A stretch of 64,000 bases of DNA from Archangium gephyra (GTDB lineage Bacteria > Myxococcota > Myxococcia > Myxococcales > Myxococcaceae), in NCBI RefSeq assembly GCF_001027285.1, contig NZ_CP011509.1, forward strand, positions 6,472,501-6,536,500, written 5' to 3'. The notes beneath the pieces are model-generated. The model searched no databases, had not been told where the DNA came from, and saw only the letters and a list, made by a program, of their open reading frames with translations. Of this stretch, positions 7,988 through 17,110 are shown in pieces. Positions within the stretch are counted from its first letter, which is position 1. Every line of letters begins with the position of its first letter. The translations under genes and the position numbers were made by a program.

Positions 7988-9025
7988 TTACGGAGAGGCT
8001 TTGGCGGGGAGCTGCGTGAGCTCGGGCAGGAGGAACTCGTCCACGGCGGGCGCCTTCTCGATGAGACCCAGCTCCGCGAGCTGCCGCCCCAGCGTCTCCC
8101 AGCGCTCGCGGCTCATCGAGCCGAGCCCCCGGGCGCGCGTCTCCTCGGTCTCGATGAGGGGCTTCTGCGCCTGCGCCGCCGCCGCGAACGTCTCCGCGTC
8201 CAGGGTGGTGTTCAGCTTCCCCATCACCGCGTTGGCCGGCGCCGGATTGTCCAGGTAGGTGCGCCAGCCCTCGCGCACCGCCGCCACGAAGCCCTTCACG
8301 CGCTCCGGCTGCTCCTTCCACAGCTGCCGGCGGGTGACGACGACGGCCGTATAGGGATTGAAACCCTCATCGGCCACCAGGAACACCACCGGATCCGCGC
8401 CCTGCTTGCGCGCCGCGATGGGCTCCGAGGTGATGAAGCACTGCTGCGCGAAGTCCTTGTTCGTCACGAACTGCGCCACGCCGCCGTCGTAGGGCACCAC
8501 CTTCACCTTGTCGAAGCCGTACTTCTTCCTCAGGAACGCGGCATACGGCAGGCCGGGCTCCAGGGCGATGGTTCCCGAGGCGAGCACGTCCTGGATGCTC
8601 TTCGCCCCGCGAGCGGCGTGCACCATGATGGCTTGCGGCGACGTCTGGTACACGGCGAACAGCGGAAGCAGGTCCACGCCGCGCGCCCGGGCGGTGAGCA
8701 ACTCGTCCGCGCCGACGATCCCGAACTCCACCTGCCCCGTGGCCACCATCTGCAACACGGGCACGCCGGCCCCGCCGCCGAGGATCTCCACCTCCAGCCC
8801 CTGCCGCTTGAACGCGCCCTGGTCCCTCGCGGCATAGAAGCCACCGAACTCGGGCTCGGGCACCCAGTTGAGGGCCAGCTTCACCCGGGCCACCTGGGCC
8901 GCGGCCTGCGTGCCGCCCGCGTCCGAGCCTCCCGCCTGCTGCGCGCCTTCCTTCGAGCGCGAGCACGCCCCCGCCACCACGAGCAGCACCAGACTTCCCA
9001 GCAGTCCGACGAGACGTCCTCTCAT
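7988..9025 (-). CDS. NMT1/THI5-like ABC transporter substrate-binding lipoprotein
   Basis: Periplasmic solute-binding lipoprotein of 345 aa (lipobox VAGAC, residue ~21), the third gene of an importer operon. The mature domain begins VKLALNWVPEPEFGGFYAA, then DQGAFKRQGLEVEI, a layout typical of SsuA/ThiY-type proteins that bind sulfonates, nitrate or thiamine pyrimidine precursors. GIVGADELL and FITSEPIAARK are consistent with this family. The substrate cannot be decided from sequence; the start of the domain resembles ThiY-like pyrimidine binders most. It lies 42 bases after the permease. The downstream side is the AT-rich spacer, without an obvious terminator. Confidence 0.87.
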   Translation of the reverse strand: MRGRLVGLLGSLVLLVVAGACSRSKEGAQQAGGSDAGGTQAAAQVARVKLALNWVPEPEFGGFYAARDQGAFKRQGLEVEILGGGAGVPVLQMVATGQVEFGIVGADELLTARARGVDLLPLFAVYQTSPQAIMVHAARGAKSIQDVLASGTIALEPGLPYAAFLRKKYGFDKVKVVPYDGGVAQFVTNKDFAQQCFITSEPIAARKQGADPVVFLVADEGFNPYTAVVVTRRQLWKEQPERVKGFVAAVREGWRTYLDNPAPANAVMGKLNTTLDAETFAAAAQAQKPLIETEETRARGLGSMSRERWETLGRQLAELGLIEKAPAVDEFLLPELTQLPAKASP

Positions 9026-9067
9026 TTCGGTTTCCTCCGGAAGAAACAGCAGAAGGGATGGGGGCCC

Positions 9068-9844
9068 TCACGAGCCCGAGGCGGATGGGTGCCAGCGCCG
9101 CAGCAGGCGCTCGCCGGTGAGGCTCACCGCGCCGAACAGCATCAGCCCCAACGCCGAGGCCGTCAGGACGGCGGCGAAGACCCGGGCCGTGTTTCCCTGC
9201 CGGTTGGCCGCCAGCACCAGGATGCCCAGCCCGACGTCGCCCTCGACGACGCCAGCGACCCACTCGCCCACGATGGCGCCGACGACGGACAGGCCCGAGG
9301 CCACGCGCAGCCCGGTGAACAGGTGGGGCAGCGAGGCGGGCAGCTCCAGCTTCCACAGCGTGGCCAGCCGGCGCGCTCCGTAGAGGCGGAACATGTCCCG
9401 CAGGGCCGGGTCCACCGAGCGCATCCCGGTGTGCGTGTTGGCGATGACGGGGAAGACGGAGACGATGAAGGAGGCGACGGCCACCGCGCGCGCGCCATGG
9501 CCGAACCACACCACCAGCACCGGGGCGATGGCGATGATGGGCACCATCTGCAGGAAGAGGGCGTACGGGTAGAGCGCTCGCTCCAGCACCCGTGACGAGG
9601 ACAGGACGATGGCGGCGAGCACGCCCACCCCAGCGCTCAGCCCGAAGCCCACCAGCGCCGAGCGGCCGGTGGACAGCGCCCCACTGAGCAGCGAGTCCGC
9701 GGCGTGGCTCGCATCCAGGCCGATGGCGGACGGGGGCGGCAGCACGATGGGGCTTATGGAGAAGACGCGCGCCACGGTCTCCCACAGGGCCAGGAGGATG
9801 ACGAGCGCGGCCAGCGGCGCCAGGGCGTCGCGGAGGGTCTTCAT
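9068..9844 (-). CDS. ABC transporter permease (SsuC/ThiX type)
   Basis: Inner-membrane permease of 258 aa with about six hydrophobic segments. The EAA-type cytoplasmic loop is visible around MFRLYGARRLATLWKLELP, followed by SLPHLFTGLRVASGLSV, as in BPD_transp_1 permeases of the sulfonate/nitrate/pyrimidine group. The ATG overlaps the stop of the ATPase gene by four bases (ATGA, 9841-9844), indicating translational coupling. An upstream extension to 10,066 in the same frame overlaps the ATPase and is not coding-like. Confidence 0.88.
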   Translation of the reverse strand: MKTLRDALAPLAALVILLALWETVARVFSISPIVLPPPSAIGLDASHAADSLLSGALSTGRSALVGFGLSAGVGVLAAIVLSSSRVLERALYPYALFLQMVPIIAIAPVLVVWFGHGARAVAVASFIVSVFPVIANTHTGMRSVDPALRDMFRLYGARRLATLWKLELPASLPHLFTGLRVASGLSVVGAIVGEWVAGVVEGDVGLGILVLAANRQGNTARVFAAVLTASALGLMLFGAVSLTGERLLRRWHPSASGS

Positions 9845-10659
9845 GCGGCTTCTCCTTGCTCCAGGGCCTGGAGGAGCAGGCCCATCTCCCGGGCGAAGCC
9901 AGGATCCGCGCGCAGGGCGGGGAGGCGCTCCGGGGGCAGGACCAGGTGACGATCCAGCATCACCCGCGCGGGCCTGCGCGACAGCACCAGGACGCGCTCG
10001 GCCAGGTAGGCGGCCTCCGACAGCGAGTGGGTGACGAAGAGGACGGTCATCCCCAGCTCCTTCCACAACGCGAGGAGCTGATCATCCAGCCGGTTGCGGG
10101 TGAGCTCGTCCAGGGCGGCGAAGGGCTCGTCCAGCAGCAGCAGCCGGGGCCGGGTGACGAGCGCCCGGGCCAGGGAGACGCGCATGCGCATGCCGCCGGA
10201 GAGCTGGGCCGGATAGCGCGAGGTGGCGTCGCCGAGCCCCACCTCCTTCAGCAGGGCCTGGGCCGAGGCATGGCGCTCCGGGGTTGGCACACCGGCCAGC
10301 TCCAGGGGGAGGGCCACGTTGTCCAGCACCGAGCGCCAGGGCAGCAGGTGCGCGTCCTGGAAGACGTAGGCGATGGGGGTGCGCGCCCCCGGCGTGTGAT
10401 CCAGGGGAGGGGAGAAGGTGAGGGTGCCAGCGTCGGGCCTGTCCAGTCCGGCCACCACGCGCAGCAGGGTGGACTTGCCGCAGCCGGAGGGGCCCACCAG
10501 GGCCACGAAGGAGCCCGCGGCGACGTCCAGGTCCATCCCGTCGAGCACGGTGAGCCCCCCGGGAAAGGTGCGCCGGAGGCCGGAGAGCTGCACGCGGACG
10601 CCGCCCCTGCCAGGGTCGGGCGTGGGCGAAGGGGCGGGGACGGGAGGCGGGGGAGCCAT
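9841..10659 (-). CDS. ABC transporter ATP-binding protein (SsuB/TauB type)
   Basis: Cytoplasmic ATPase of 272 aa that energises the importer encoded with it. All nucleotide-binding motifs are present: Walker A GPSGCGKST, Q-loop FQDAHLLPW, signature LSGGMRMRVSLARA, Walker B LLLLDEPFAALD, and switch histidine in FVTHSLSEA. It is the first gene of the operon; order ATPase, permease, binding protein. The N-terminus has a Pro-rich leader of about 20 residues before the ABC fold, so a slightly later start is possible. The promoter lies in the 34-base gap shared with the divergent membrane-protein gene. Confidence 0.92.
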   Translation of the reverse strand: MAPPPPVPAPSPTPDPGRGGVRVQLSGLRRTFPGGLTVLDGMDLDVAAGSFVALVGPSGCGKSTLLRVVAGLDRPDAGTLTFSPPLDHTPGARTPIAYVFQDAHLLPWRSVLDNVALPLELAGVPTPERHASAQALLKEVGLGDATSRYPAQLSGGMRMRVSLARALVTRPRLLLLDEPFAALDELTRNRLDDQLLALWKELGMTVLFVTHSLSEAAYLAERVLVLSRRPARVMLDRHLVLPPERLPALRADPGFAREMGLLLQALEQGEAA

Positions 10660-10693
10660 GGAGCGGACCGGGTTCTAGTAACCTCGCGCGTCC

Positions 10694-11275
10694 ATGTCAC
10701 GGCTCCAGGATCTCCTCCTCCGCTTCTCGCGCTCTCCGCTCGCGTTCATCGCGGCCGTCCTCGTCTTCTGCCTGTCGTTCCACGGGCTCTTCCGCATCAC
10801 CTCCGCCTTCGCCGCGGTGACGGGCGGGTTCCAGCCCTTCGACATGCAGAACGTCCTGGAGGTGGACGGGGTCCTGGCCCAGCTCCCGCTCTACACGGAG
10901 GACTCCCGCCGCCTGTACGCGGGGTTCGCCGCCACCGACTTCGTCTTTCCCGCCGCCGGGGGACTCGTCTTCGGCGGCGCCGCGGCCTTCCTGATGCGTC
11001 ACGGCCTGCCCTCCGCCTACGTCTGGTTCGAGGCGCGGCGGGGCTTCGTGCTCTTCCTGCTCCCCACGCTCTTCGACTTCCTGGAGAACGTGGCCGCGCT
11101 CGCCGTCATCTTCCTGGCGCAGCCTCCCTCGCGGGCGCTCGCCACCATTCTTGTCGGCTTCCATCAGTTGAAGTTGGGGACGCTGATCCTCGGACACAGC
11201 ACGACGATGCTGCTCGCGCTCGTCCTGGTGCTGCGCAAGGCCATGGGACTGGTGGCGGCGTCCCAGGCCCGGTAG
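10694..11275 (+). CDS. Four-helix membrane protein, unknown function
   Basis: Inner-membrane protein of 193 aa with about four hydrophobic segments: ~14-35, ~78-95, ~112-135 and ~150-180. A periplasmic or cytoplasmic loop (QPFDMQNVLEVDGVLAQLP) follows the first. I recognise no family motif. It is transcribed away from the ABC importer with only a 34-base gap, so the two share a promoter region. The reading frame has strong third-position GC and is clearly coding. Confidence 0.72.
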   Translation: MSRLQDLLLRFSRSPLAFIAAVLVFCLSFHGLFRITSAFAAVTGGFQPFDMQNVLEVDGVLAQLPLYTEDSRRLYAGFAATDFVFPAAGGLVFGGAAAFLMRHGLPSAYVWFEARRGFVLFLLPTLFDFLENVAALAVIFLAQPPSRALATILVGFHQLKLGTLILGHSTTMLLALVLVLRKAMGLVAASQAR

Positions 11276-11386
11276 AAGCACTCCTGCACAGTTGTGAACC
11301 GCTCTGCACATCGGCCGCGAAACCCTCGCGCCGGCTCCAGGGTCCCTGGTGCCGTTGCCCCAGGGGGCACCCTGTTGTTCACGGGT

Positions 11387-11402
11387 TGGCACGAAGTCCG
11401 CA
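11387..11402 (+). promoter_or_regulatory. Weak candidate sigma-54 (-24/-12) promoter
   Basis: TGGCACG-AAGT-CCGCA. The -24 half matches the consensus and the GG-N10-GC spacing is exact, but the -12 half has CC instead of TT. It lies about 60 bases before the three-gene envelope cluster. Confidence 0.3.
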
Positions 11403-11463
11403 GAGCCACGCACGCCCCTCGCCTGGGGCATCCGGCCTCGCCACGCGGGGCCTCCGAGAGGTG

Positions 11464-13029
11464 ATGATGAAGCTCCCGCTCCTCCTGTTGCTGTTGTTGT
11501 CCGCTCCCGCCCTCGCGGCGCCCCGCGCGGCGTTCGTCCTGCGCATCGAGGGCTCGGATGCCTTCGTCGACCTCGGGCGCGCGGATACGGCGCAGCCCGG
11601 CGAACGGCTGCGCGTCTACCGCGTCATCGAGGCGCGCCACCCCTCTACGGGCAAGGTGCTGCGCGACCGGTTCCTGCTCGGCGAGGCCACGGTGCTGGAG
11701 GCGGGCGAGACGCTCTCGCGCATCGCCGCCCCGGACGAGCTCCTGGCCCGCATGGAGGTGGGGGACGAGGTGGAGCAGGTGAATGCTCCAGCCCCGCGTG
11801 AGCGCCCCACCACGCCGGGCGCGGCCACCCCGGCGCAGCCTCCCGCGGCGTCCGCGACCGCCTCCTCCGGCCCGTCCGACGCCGAGCGCACCGCGCTGCG
11901 CACCGCGTGGAACACGGCCTTGAAGCTCCCGCCCGCCGAGCGCGCGAAGGTGTGGGAGGGCTTCCTCGCCAACTGGCCCCAGTCGGACCTGGCCGGCCCC
12001 ATTCGCACGGAGATCTCCCTGCTGCGCGAGGCGCCCGTGGCGTCCTCGACGACGAAGGTGCCCGCCTCGCCGGTGCCGCCCGTCCTCAAGGTGAGCGCCC
12101 CCACCAGCGCCCTCACCGACGAACTCATCACCGTGTCCCTCTCCAGCCTGGCGGGTCCCACGCCGCGCGCGGTGATGGTGCACTGGCGTGAGCGCGGCTC
12201 GCCCACCTACCGCACCGTGCACATGGTCGCCGAGCCCCATGGCCACTTCCGCGCCACGCTGCCCAAGGAGGCGTCGGTGGAGCCGGCCATCGAGTATTAC
12301 GTCGAGGCGGTGGAGCCCTCGGGCGCCACGCTCGCCGCGGGCGGCCTCCCGTCCCGGCCCCAGCACATCACCATCCGCCGGCCGCCCCGGGACGAGAGCA
12401 TCGAGTACCGCAACCGCAGCCGCGTGCGCGTCAGCAACGAGTATGTCGATTTCAACCGCTTCAAGGGCAACGACGTCTACAATCTCTTCGAGGCGGATTT
12501 CCTCTACCGCGTCTACACGACGGTGCACGCGGTGCGCGTGGGCTTCGGCAACTACCGGGGCACCGGTACTCCGCGCGCTCAGCTCGACGACCCGAGCATC
12601 CCCGGCGAGGAGGTGGGCTACACCTACGGCTTCAGTGAGCTGGAGGTGCGCATGCACCCGTCCCTCGCGCTGCTGGTGAAGGGCACCGCGGGTGTCACCC
12701 GGGATGGGCTCAAGGGCGGCTTCGATCTCGGCCTGCGCATCGGCAGCGAGACGGGCACCTCCCTGCTGATCCGTGGCGCCACCATCGCGGACATCGGCGC
12801 GCGCGGCAGCCTCGCGCTCTCGTGGGACGCCGTGAAGAACTGGCCCATGAGCGCCGAGGTCGTCGTCACCAACGAGCCCATCGGCGAGGACCTGGGCGTG
12901 CGCCTCATCTACACGGTGGGCCGCTCCATCACCCCCTGGCTCGATGTCACTGGCCGCGTGAGCTACCAGCTGCGGGACATCAACCACTCCGGCCTCGGCT
13001 TCGGGCTGGGGACCACCTTCCACTGGTAG
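11464..13029 (+). CDS. Exported protein with C-terminal outer-membrane beta-barrel (paralogue 1)
   Basis: Protein of 521 aa with a signal peptide (LLLLLLLSAPALAAP). The N-terminal domain (~20-100) looks FlgT/GspC-like in tone, with GERLRVYRVIEARHPSTGKV. It is followed by an Ala/Pro linker, a helical patch, an Ig-like domain (~200-300: YYVEAVEPSG) and a barrel-like C-terminal third of alternating aromatic strands ending in FHW, a typical outer-membrane C-terminus. The last ~320 residues are paralogous to the next gene. The start is one of GTG 11461, ATG 11464 or ATG 11467. Function unknown; a surface or assembly role is inferred. Confidence 0.75.
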   Translation: MMKLPLLLLLLLSAPALAAPRAAFVLRIEGSDAFVDLGRADTAQPGERLRVYRVIEARHPSTGKVLRDRFLLGEATVLEAGETLSRIAAPDELLARMEVGDEVEQVNAPAPRERPTTPGAATPAQPPAASATASSGPSDAERTALRTAWNTALKLPPAERAKVWEGFLANWPQSDLAGPIRTEISLLREAPVASSTTKVPASPVPPVLKVSAPTSALTDELITVSLSSLAGPTPRAVMVHWRERGSPTYRTVHMVAEPHGHFRATLPKEASVEPAIEYYVEAVEPSGATLAAGGLPSRPQHITIRRPPRDESIEYRNRSRVRVSNEYVDFNRFKGNDVYNLFEADFLYRVYTTVHAVRVGFGNYRGTGTPRAQLDDPSIPGEEVGYTYGFSELEVRMHPSLALLVKGTAGVTRDGLKGGFDLGLRIGSETGTSLLIRGATIADIGARGSLALSWDAVKNWPMSAEVVVTNEPIGEDLGVRLIYTVGRSITPWLDVTGRVSYQLRDINHSGLGFGLGTTFHW

Positions 13030-13052
13030 CGGAACCCGGGAGAACACCTCCG

Positions 13053-14168
13053 ATGATGACCCTTTCTACCGTTACCTCTCTGCTGCTGCTGCTCGCTCCT
13101 CCTCCCCAGACGCCGCCGGCCAGCGCGACTCCGGCCAGCGCCACTGCGGCCGCACCCGCCGAGCCCCTCGAGGTGCGGCACGTCCCGGCCGCCCAGGTCC
13201 TGGTCGGCAACAACCTCGTGCTGCGCGCCGAGGTGGCTCCGTCCTGGCGCCTGGGGGCGCTCGTGGCCCACCACCGCTCCGCGGGCGAGACGGCCTTCCG
13301 CGAGACGGCCTTCGAGCTCAGCGCCGATGGCACCTACGCGGCCGTCGTTGCCCTGTCCCCCGAGCAGCGCGCGCCCGTGGAGTACTACGTCACCGCCCGG
13401 GACACCGATGGCGTGGAGACCGTGCGCTTCGCCAGCGCCAACGCTCCGTACCCGGTGCTCATCGAGGTGCCCCAGTACACGCTGGAGCGCGAGGCCCTGC
13501 TCGAGGTGTACGGGCAGCGCCGCTCCCGCGTGAGCGCCTTCGCCGAGTACGTGGACTACGGCGCCCAGACGCTCAACGGCACGAGCTACGCGGACCGCTA
13601 CTACCGGCTGGAGGCGGACTACCTCTACCGCCTGTTCACCCAGGTGGGCGGCCTGCGCATCGACTCCATCCGCATCGGCGTGGGCCACCTGCGTGCGAGA
13701 ACGCCGCCCTTCGGCCTGCTCGCCCCGGAGGGGGGAAGCTTGCCGGGGCTGCGCCCGGGTCTCGACTATGGCTTCTCCGAGGTGGACGTGGGCTTCAGCC
13801 CGTTCTTCGGCCTCGGCGTGCGCCTGTCGCTCGGTGGCAACGCGACCGGCTTCTCGGCGGGCATTGGCGGCAAGGTGCGCATCGGCCGGCCCAATGGGGC
13901 TCGCGTGGAGCTCGAGGGCGAGTACACCGGAGGCCTCGGCGGCGCCGCGACGATCCGGCTCGCCTGGGACACGGTGCGCCGCTTCCCCATGAGCGCCGCG
14001 GCACAGGTGACCAACGTGCCCTCGGGTCCCACCGGTGTGAGGCTGCTCTACCGCGTGGATTATCTGTTCTCCGACGCCTTCGCTCTCGGTGCCCAGGTGG
14101 GCTATCAGGCTCGCGCGTCGCGGGGCGGCGGGCCGACGTTGGGGCTCGTAACGAGCTATGGCTGGTAA
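13053..14168 (+). CDS. Exported protein with C-terminal outer-membrane beta-barrel (paralogue 2)
   Basis: Protein of 371 aa with signal peptide, an Ala-rich segment, an Ig-like domain containing VEYYVTARDTDG, and a C-terminal barrel ending SYGW. It shares with the preceding gene the order Ig-like then barrel and several anchors: EYVDYGAQ against EYVDFNRF, LEADYLYRLFTQV against FEADFLYRVYTTV, DYGFSEVDV against TYGFSELEV, and RFPMSAAAQVTNVP against NWPMSAEVVVTNEP. It lacks the extra N-terminal domain. GGGAGA precedes ATG 13053; the gap to the first paralogue is 23 bases. Tandem duplication within one operon is the simplest reading. Confidence 0.75.
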   Translation: MMTLSTVTSLLLLLAPPPQTPPASATPASATAAAPAEPLEVRHVPAAQVLVGNNLVLRAEVAPSWRLGALVAHHRSAGETAFRETAFELSADGTYAAVVALSPEQRAPVEYYVTARDTDGVETVRFASANAPYPVLIEVPQYTLEREALLEVYGQRRSRVSAFAEYVDYGAQTLNGTSYADRYYRLEADYLYRLFTQVGGLRIDSIRIGVGHLRARTPPFGLLAPEGGSLPGLRPGLDYGFSEVDVGFSPFFGLGVRLSLGGNATGFSAGIGGKVRIGRPNGARVELEGEYTGGLGGAATIRLAWDTVRRFPMSAAAQVTNVPSGPTGVRLLYRVDYLFSDAFALGAQVGYQARASRGGGPTLGLVTSYGW

Positions 14169-14183
14169 GGGGAGGGTGCGCCC

Positions 14184-14729
14184 ATGATGCTCACCGCGCT
14201 CACGTTGCTCCTGCTGTCGGCGGACCCGGCTCCGTCCGCCTCCGCCTCGTCCCTGGCGGTGGTGTCCACCGCGGACCCCGGCCTGGAGAAGGTCGCCCTC
14301 GAGGCGGGGCGGACGCTCGGCTCCCGTCTCGAGGCCTCCCATGTGGACCTGGGCGGCTACCTCAAGTCCCGGGGCGAGGGGTGTCAGGAGGATCCACGCT
14401 GCCTCCTGGCGGCCCCCGGGCTCTCGGAGGCCACGTTCCTGCTGCACCTGAGCCTGCGCCCGGTGTCCGCCGGGCGGCTCGCCGTGGACCTGCGCCTCAT
14501 CGAGCTCGAGTCCCGGAAGGTCATTGGCCGCAGTGCGTCGGTGGTGGAGACGGGCGGGCTCTCCGCGTGGGCGGAGGCCTCCGCCACCCGGCTCATCTCC
14601 CGGGCCGACCCCTACGCGAAGGATCGGCCCCAGAGCCCCTTCGCGGTGAAGCCCGCCCCGGAGACCCCCACCGCGCCGCCACCGCCGGCCGGTGATACCA
14701 GGCCCCGGCCCGCGCCCGCGACGAAGTAG
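14184..14729 (+). CDS. Exported protein, third gene of the barrel cluster
   Basis: Protein of 181 aa with a short hydrophobic leader (MMLTALTLLLLSAD). The mature domain has alternating helix/strand pattern, including LEKVALEAGRTLGSRLEAS, CQEDPRCLLAA and RLAVDLRLIELESRKVIG. This resembles periplasmic proteins that sense or report (TolB-N/FlgT-like folds), but no firm family can be named. The tail is Pro-rich. It follows the second barrel by 15 bases behind a GGGGAGGG site, so all three genes are probably one transcript. A GC-rich hairpin ends the unit. Confidence 0.65.
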   Translation: MMLTALTLLLLSADPAPSASASSLAVVSTADPGLEKVALEAGRTLGSRLEASHVDLGGYLKSRGEGCQEDPRCLLAAPGLSEATFLLHLSLRPVSAGRLAVDLRLIELESRKVIGRSASVVETGGLSAWAEASATRLISRADPYAKDRPQSPFAVKPAPETPTAPPPPAGDTRPRPAPATK

Positions 14730-14731
14730 CC

Positions 14732-14755
14732 TCGCCCGGGGTCAGCCCCGGGCGA
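14732..14755. terminator. Bidirectional GC hairpin between convergent genes
   Basis: TCGCCCGGGG (14732-14741) pairs perfectly with CCCCGGGCGA (14746-14755), loop 4. It spans the gap between the converging genes and includes the stop of the minus-strand hydrolase. There is no T-run. Confidence 0.5.
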
Positions 14756-15563
14756 AGGCCAGCAGGTCGGCGTTGAGCTGATCCTTGTGGGTGGCGGCGA
14801 GGCCGTGATCGCCGCCAGGGTAGATCTTCAGCGTCGCGCCCTTGACGAGCTGGGCCGAGCGGCGGGCCGACGCGTCGATGGGGACGATCTGATCATCATC
14901 GCCGTGGATGATCAGCGTCGGCACGTCGAACTTCTTGAGATCCTCGGTGAAGTCGGTCTCGGAGAAGGCCTTGATGCAGTCGAGCTCGGGCTTGAGGCCG
15001 CCCATCATCCCCTGCATCCAGAAGCTGTCGCGCATGCCCTGCGAGACCTTCGAGCCTGGGCGGTTGGCGCCGAAGAAGGGCGTGGTCAGATCCTTGAAGA
15101 ACTGCGAGCGATCCGCGGCGACGCCCTTGCGGATGTCGTCGAACGCGGAGAGCGGCAGTCCGCCGGGATTGGCGGCGTTCTTGACCATGATGGGCGGCAC
15201 CGCGCCCACCAGCACCGCCTTGGCGACGCGGCTGGTGCCGTGCCGGCCGATGTAGCGCGCCACCTCGCCGCCGCCCGTCGAGTGGCCGACGAGGATGGCC
15301 TTCTTGACGTCCAGCTTCTCCAGCAGCTCGGCGAGATCATCGGCGTAGGTGTTCATCTCGTGACCCCCCCAGGGCTGGCTGGAGCGGCCATGTCCGCGCC
15401 GATCATGGGCGATGGCGCGGAAGCCGTGGGAGGCGAGGAAGACCATCTGGTCCTCCCAGGCGTCCGAGGAGAGCGGCCAGCCGTGGCTGAACACCACCGG
15501 CTGACCCGAACCCCAGTCCTTGTAATAGAGCTGCGTCCCGTCCTTCGTCGTGAACATCGCCAT
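14742..15563 (-). CDS. Alpha/beta hydrolase, non-heme chloroperoxidase/arylesterase type
   Basis: Soluble hydrolase of 273 aa with family-typical length. [14 protein letters not shown] supplies the oxyanion region, [10 protein letters not shown] is the nucleophile elbow (Ser), [12 protein letters not shown] carries the catalytic Asp, and [10 protein letters not shown] the His. The N-terminus ([19 protein letters not shown]) is the hallmark of the bacterial cofactor-free haloperoxidase/esterase group. The physiological substrate is unknown. The ATG at 15,563 starts MAMFTTKDG. It is divergent from a TetR regulator 157 bases away, which could control it. Confidence 0.93.
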   Translation of the reverse strand: MAMFTTKDGTQLYYKDWGSGQPVVFSHGWPLSSDAWEDQMVFLASHGFRAIAHDRRGHGRSSQPWGGHEMNTYADDLAELLEKLDVKKAILVGHSTGGGEVARYIGRHGTSRVAKAVLVGAVPPIMVKNAANPGGLPLSAFDDIRKGVAADRSQFFKDLTTPFFGANRPGSKVSQGMRDSFWMQGMMGGLKPELDCIKAFSETDFTEDLKKFDVPTLIIHGDDDQIVPIDASARRSAQLVKGATLKIYPGGDHGLAATHKDQLNADLLAFARG

Positions 15564-15720
15564 ATGTGGGCTCCCTTGGTCCCCGAGGATGGCGAGGTAT
15601 AGCGACGGCGCTCCCTCCCTTGCCTCCCTCCCTGGAGGGAGTCGTTCACCCCCAGATAGGGGAGGGGACGTTCCGCCGTGACCGTTTGACCAGGAATTCG
15701 AATCCGGTCATGATGTCCAC

Positions 15721-16374
15721 ATGGCCGCGACATCCGCCGAGGTCCGGCGCCAGCGCATCCTCCAGGTGGCCAAGGGCCACTTCGAGCGTTTCGGGTTCCG
15801 CCGGACCCGCATCGAGGACATCGCCCGCGAGGCGGGGATCGCCAAGGGGGCCGTCTACCTGGAGTTCGAGAGCAAGGACGTCCTGCTCCACGCCGTCATC
15901 GAGGCGGTGCTCGCGGAGACGGGGCGCCGGTATGCCGCGGAGGTGATGGGGCAGGAGTCTCCTCGCGAGCGGCTGCGCGCCACGCTGCGTTTCGCCTACC
16001 GGGAGCTCGCCCGGGATGCCCTGCTCGAGCGGCTCGTTCGCGAGGATCCGGAGTTGACGGTGCTCCGCTCGCTGGCGGAGTCCGGAGAGAACCCGCGCAA
16101 GGCGGATGCCCAGGTGGAGATGATTCGCGGCTGGGTTCGCGAGGGCATCGAGCGAGGCGAGTTCCGCGCCGATCTGGACGTCGACGCGGTGCCCTTCGTG
16201 ATCGGGCTGTTGCGCTTCCTGCACTACCACACCGGGATCATCACCACGGGTGATCGCATCTCCCGCGAGCGGCTGCTCGACGCCATCATCGACATCTTCA
16301 TCGCGGGCCTGTCCGCGCCCACGCCCACCCCGCCATCTCCGGGCAAGCGCCCGGGCCGCGGCTCCAAGAGGTAA
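15721..16374 (+). CDS. TetR-family transcriptional regulator
   Basis: DNA-binding repressor of 217 aa. The N-terminal helix-turn-helix is clear (RRQRILQVAKGHFERFGFRR, then TRIEDIAREAGIAKGAVYLE), followed by a helical ligand domain. It lies five bases before an ABC-2 exporter operon and is presumably its regulator; it could also act on the divergent hydrolase. Efflux operons controlled by a first-gene TetR are common. An A/T-containing palindromic operator is not obvious in the upstream 157 bases. Confidence 0.9.
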   Translation: MAATSAEVRRQRILQVAKGHFERFGFRRTRIEDIAREAGIAKGAVYLEFESKDVLLHAVIEAVLAETGRRYAAEVMGQESPRERLRATLRFAYRELARDALLERLVREDPELTVLRSLAESGENPRKADAQVEMIRGWVREGIERGEFRADLDVDAVPFVIGLLRFLHYHTGIITTGDRISRERLLDAIIDIFIAGLSAPTPTPPSPGKRPGRGSKR

Positions 16375-16378
16375 TGCC

Positions 16379-17110
16379 ATGCATGCCATCGAGATCGATC
16401 GGCTCACCCGCGTCTATGGCCCCGTCCGGGCGGTGGATGGCGTGAGCTTCCACGTGGAGCCCGGAGAGATTTTCGGCTTCATGGGGCACAACGGCGCGGG
16501 GAAGACGACCACCCTCCGGATGCTGCTCGGGCTGACGCGGCCCACCTCGGGCAGCGCCCGGGTGCTTGGTCACGATGTGGTGCGCGAGAGCCTCGAGGTG
16601 CGCCGCCAGTGCGGCTTCCTCCCCGCCAGCTACGCGCTCCCGGCCCACATGACGGCGCGCCAGTTCCTCCACTACATCGCCGCCATGTTCGACCTCGACG
16701 TTGGCGTGGCCGAGACGCGCATCCAGTCGCTGCTCCAGCTCTTCGGCATCGAGGCCGCGGCGGACCGGAAGCTCGGCGGCTTCTCCACCGGCATGACGCA
16801 GAAGGTGGGGCTCGCCCAGGCCCTCATCAACGAGCCCCGCATCCTGCTGCTGGACGAGCCCACCTCCGGGTTGGATCCGCTCGGCCGTCACGAGCTGCTC
16901 GAGCACCTGCGCCGCCTGTCCTCCGAGCGGGGTGTCACCGTGCTCTTCTCCAGTCACATCCTGTCGGACATCGAGACGCTCTGCCGGCGCGTCGCGGCGC
17001 TGCACCAGGGCAAGCTCGTCGCCTTCGGCCCCATCGAGGCGCTCAAGAGCGAGCACCGCTCGGCGAACATGGACGAGCTCTACCTGTCGCTCGCGCGGAG
17101 GGCCGCATGA
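16379..17110 (+). CDS. ABC-2 type exporter ATP-binding protein
   Basis: ATPase of 243 aa. Walker A is GHNGAGKTTT, the signature is FSTGMTQKVGLAQAL (a TGMTQK variant usual in ABC-2 exporters), Walker B is ILLLDEPTSGLDP, and the switch His is in FSSHILSDIE. With the two permeases behind it, it forms a complete exporter for an unknown substrate (drug, lipid or polysaccharide). The ATG at 16379 follows the TetR stop by four bases; the local GCATGC overlap makes the start slightly ambiguous. The downstream permease ATG overlaps its stop. Confidence 0.92.
   Translation: MHAIEIDRLTRVYGPVRAVDGVSFHVEPGEIFGFMGHNGAGKTTTLRMLLGLTRPTSGSARVLGHDVVRESLEVRRQCGFLPASYALPAHMTARQFLHYIAAMFDLDVGVAETRIQSLLQLFGIEAAADRKLGGFSTGMTQKVGLAQALINEPRILLLDEPTSGLDPLGRHELLEHLRRLSSERGVTVLFSSHILSDIETLCRRVAALHQGKLVAFGPIEALKSEHRSANMDELYLSLARRAA

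Noticed and set aside
9856..11460. Plus-strand frame extending upstream of the first barrel gene to 9856
   Set aside because: It overlaps the ABC ATPase gene on the other strand and has mirror-image composition; the signal peptide at 11464 marks the true start.
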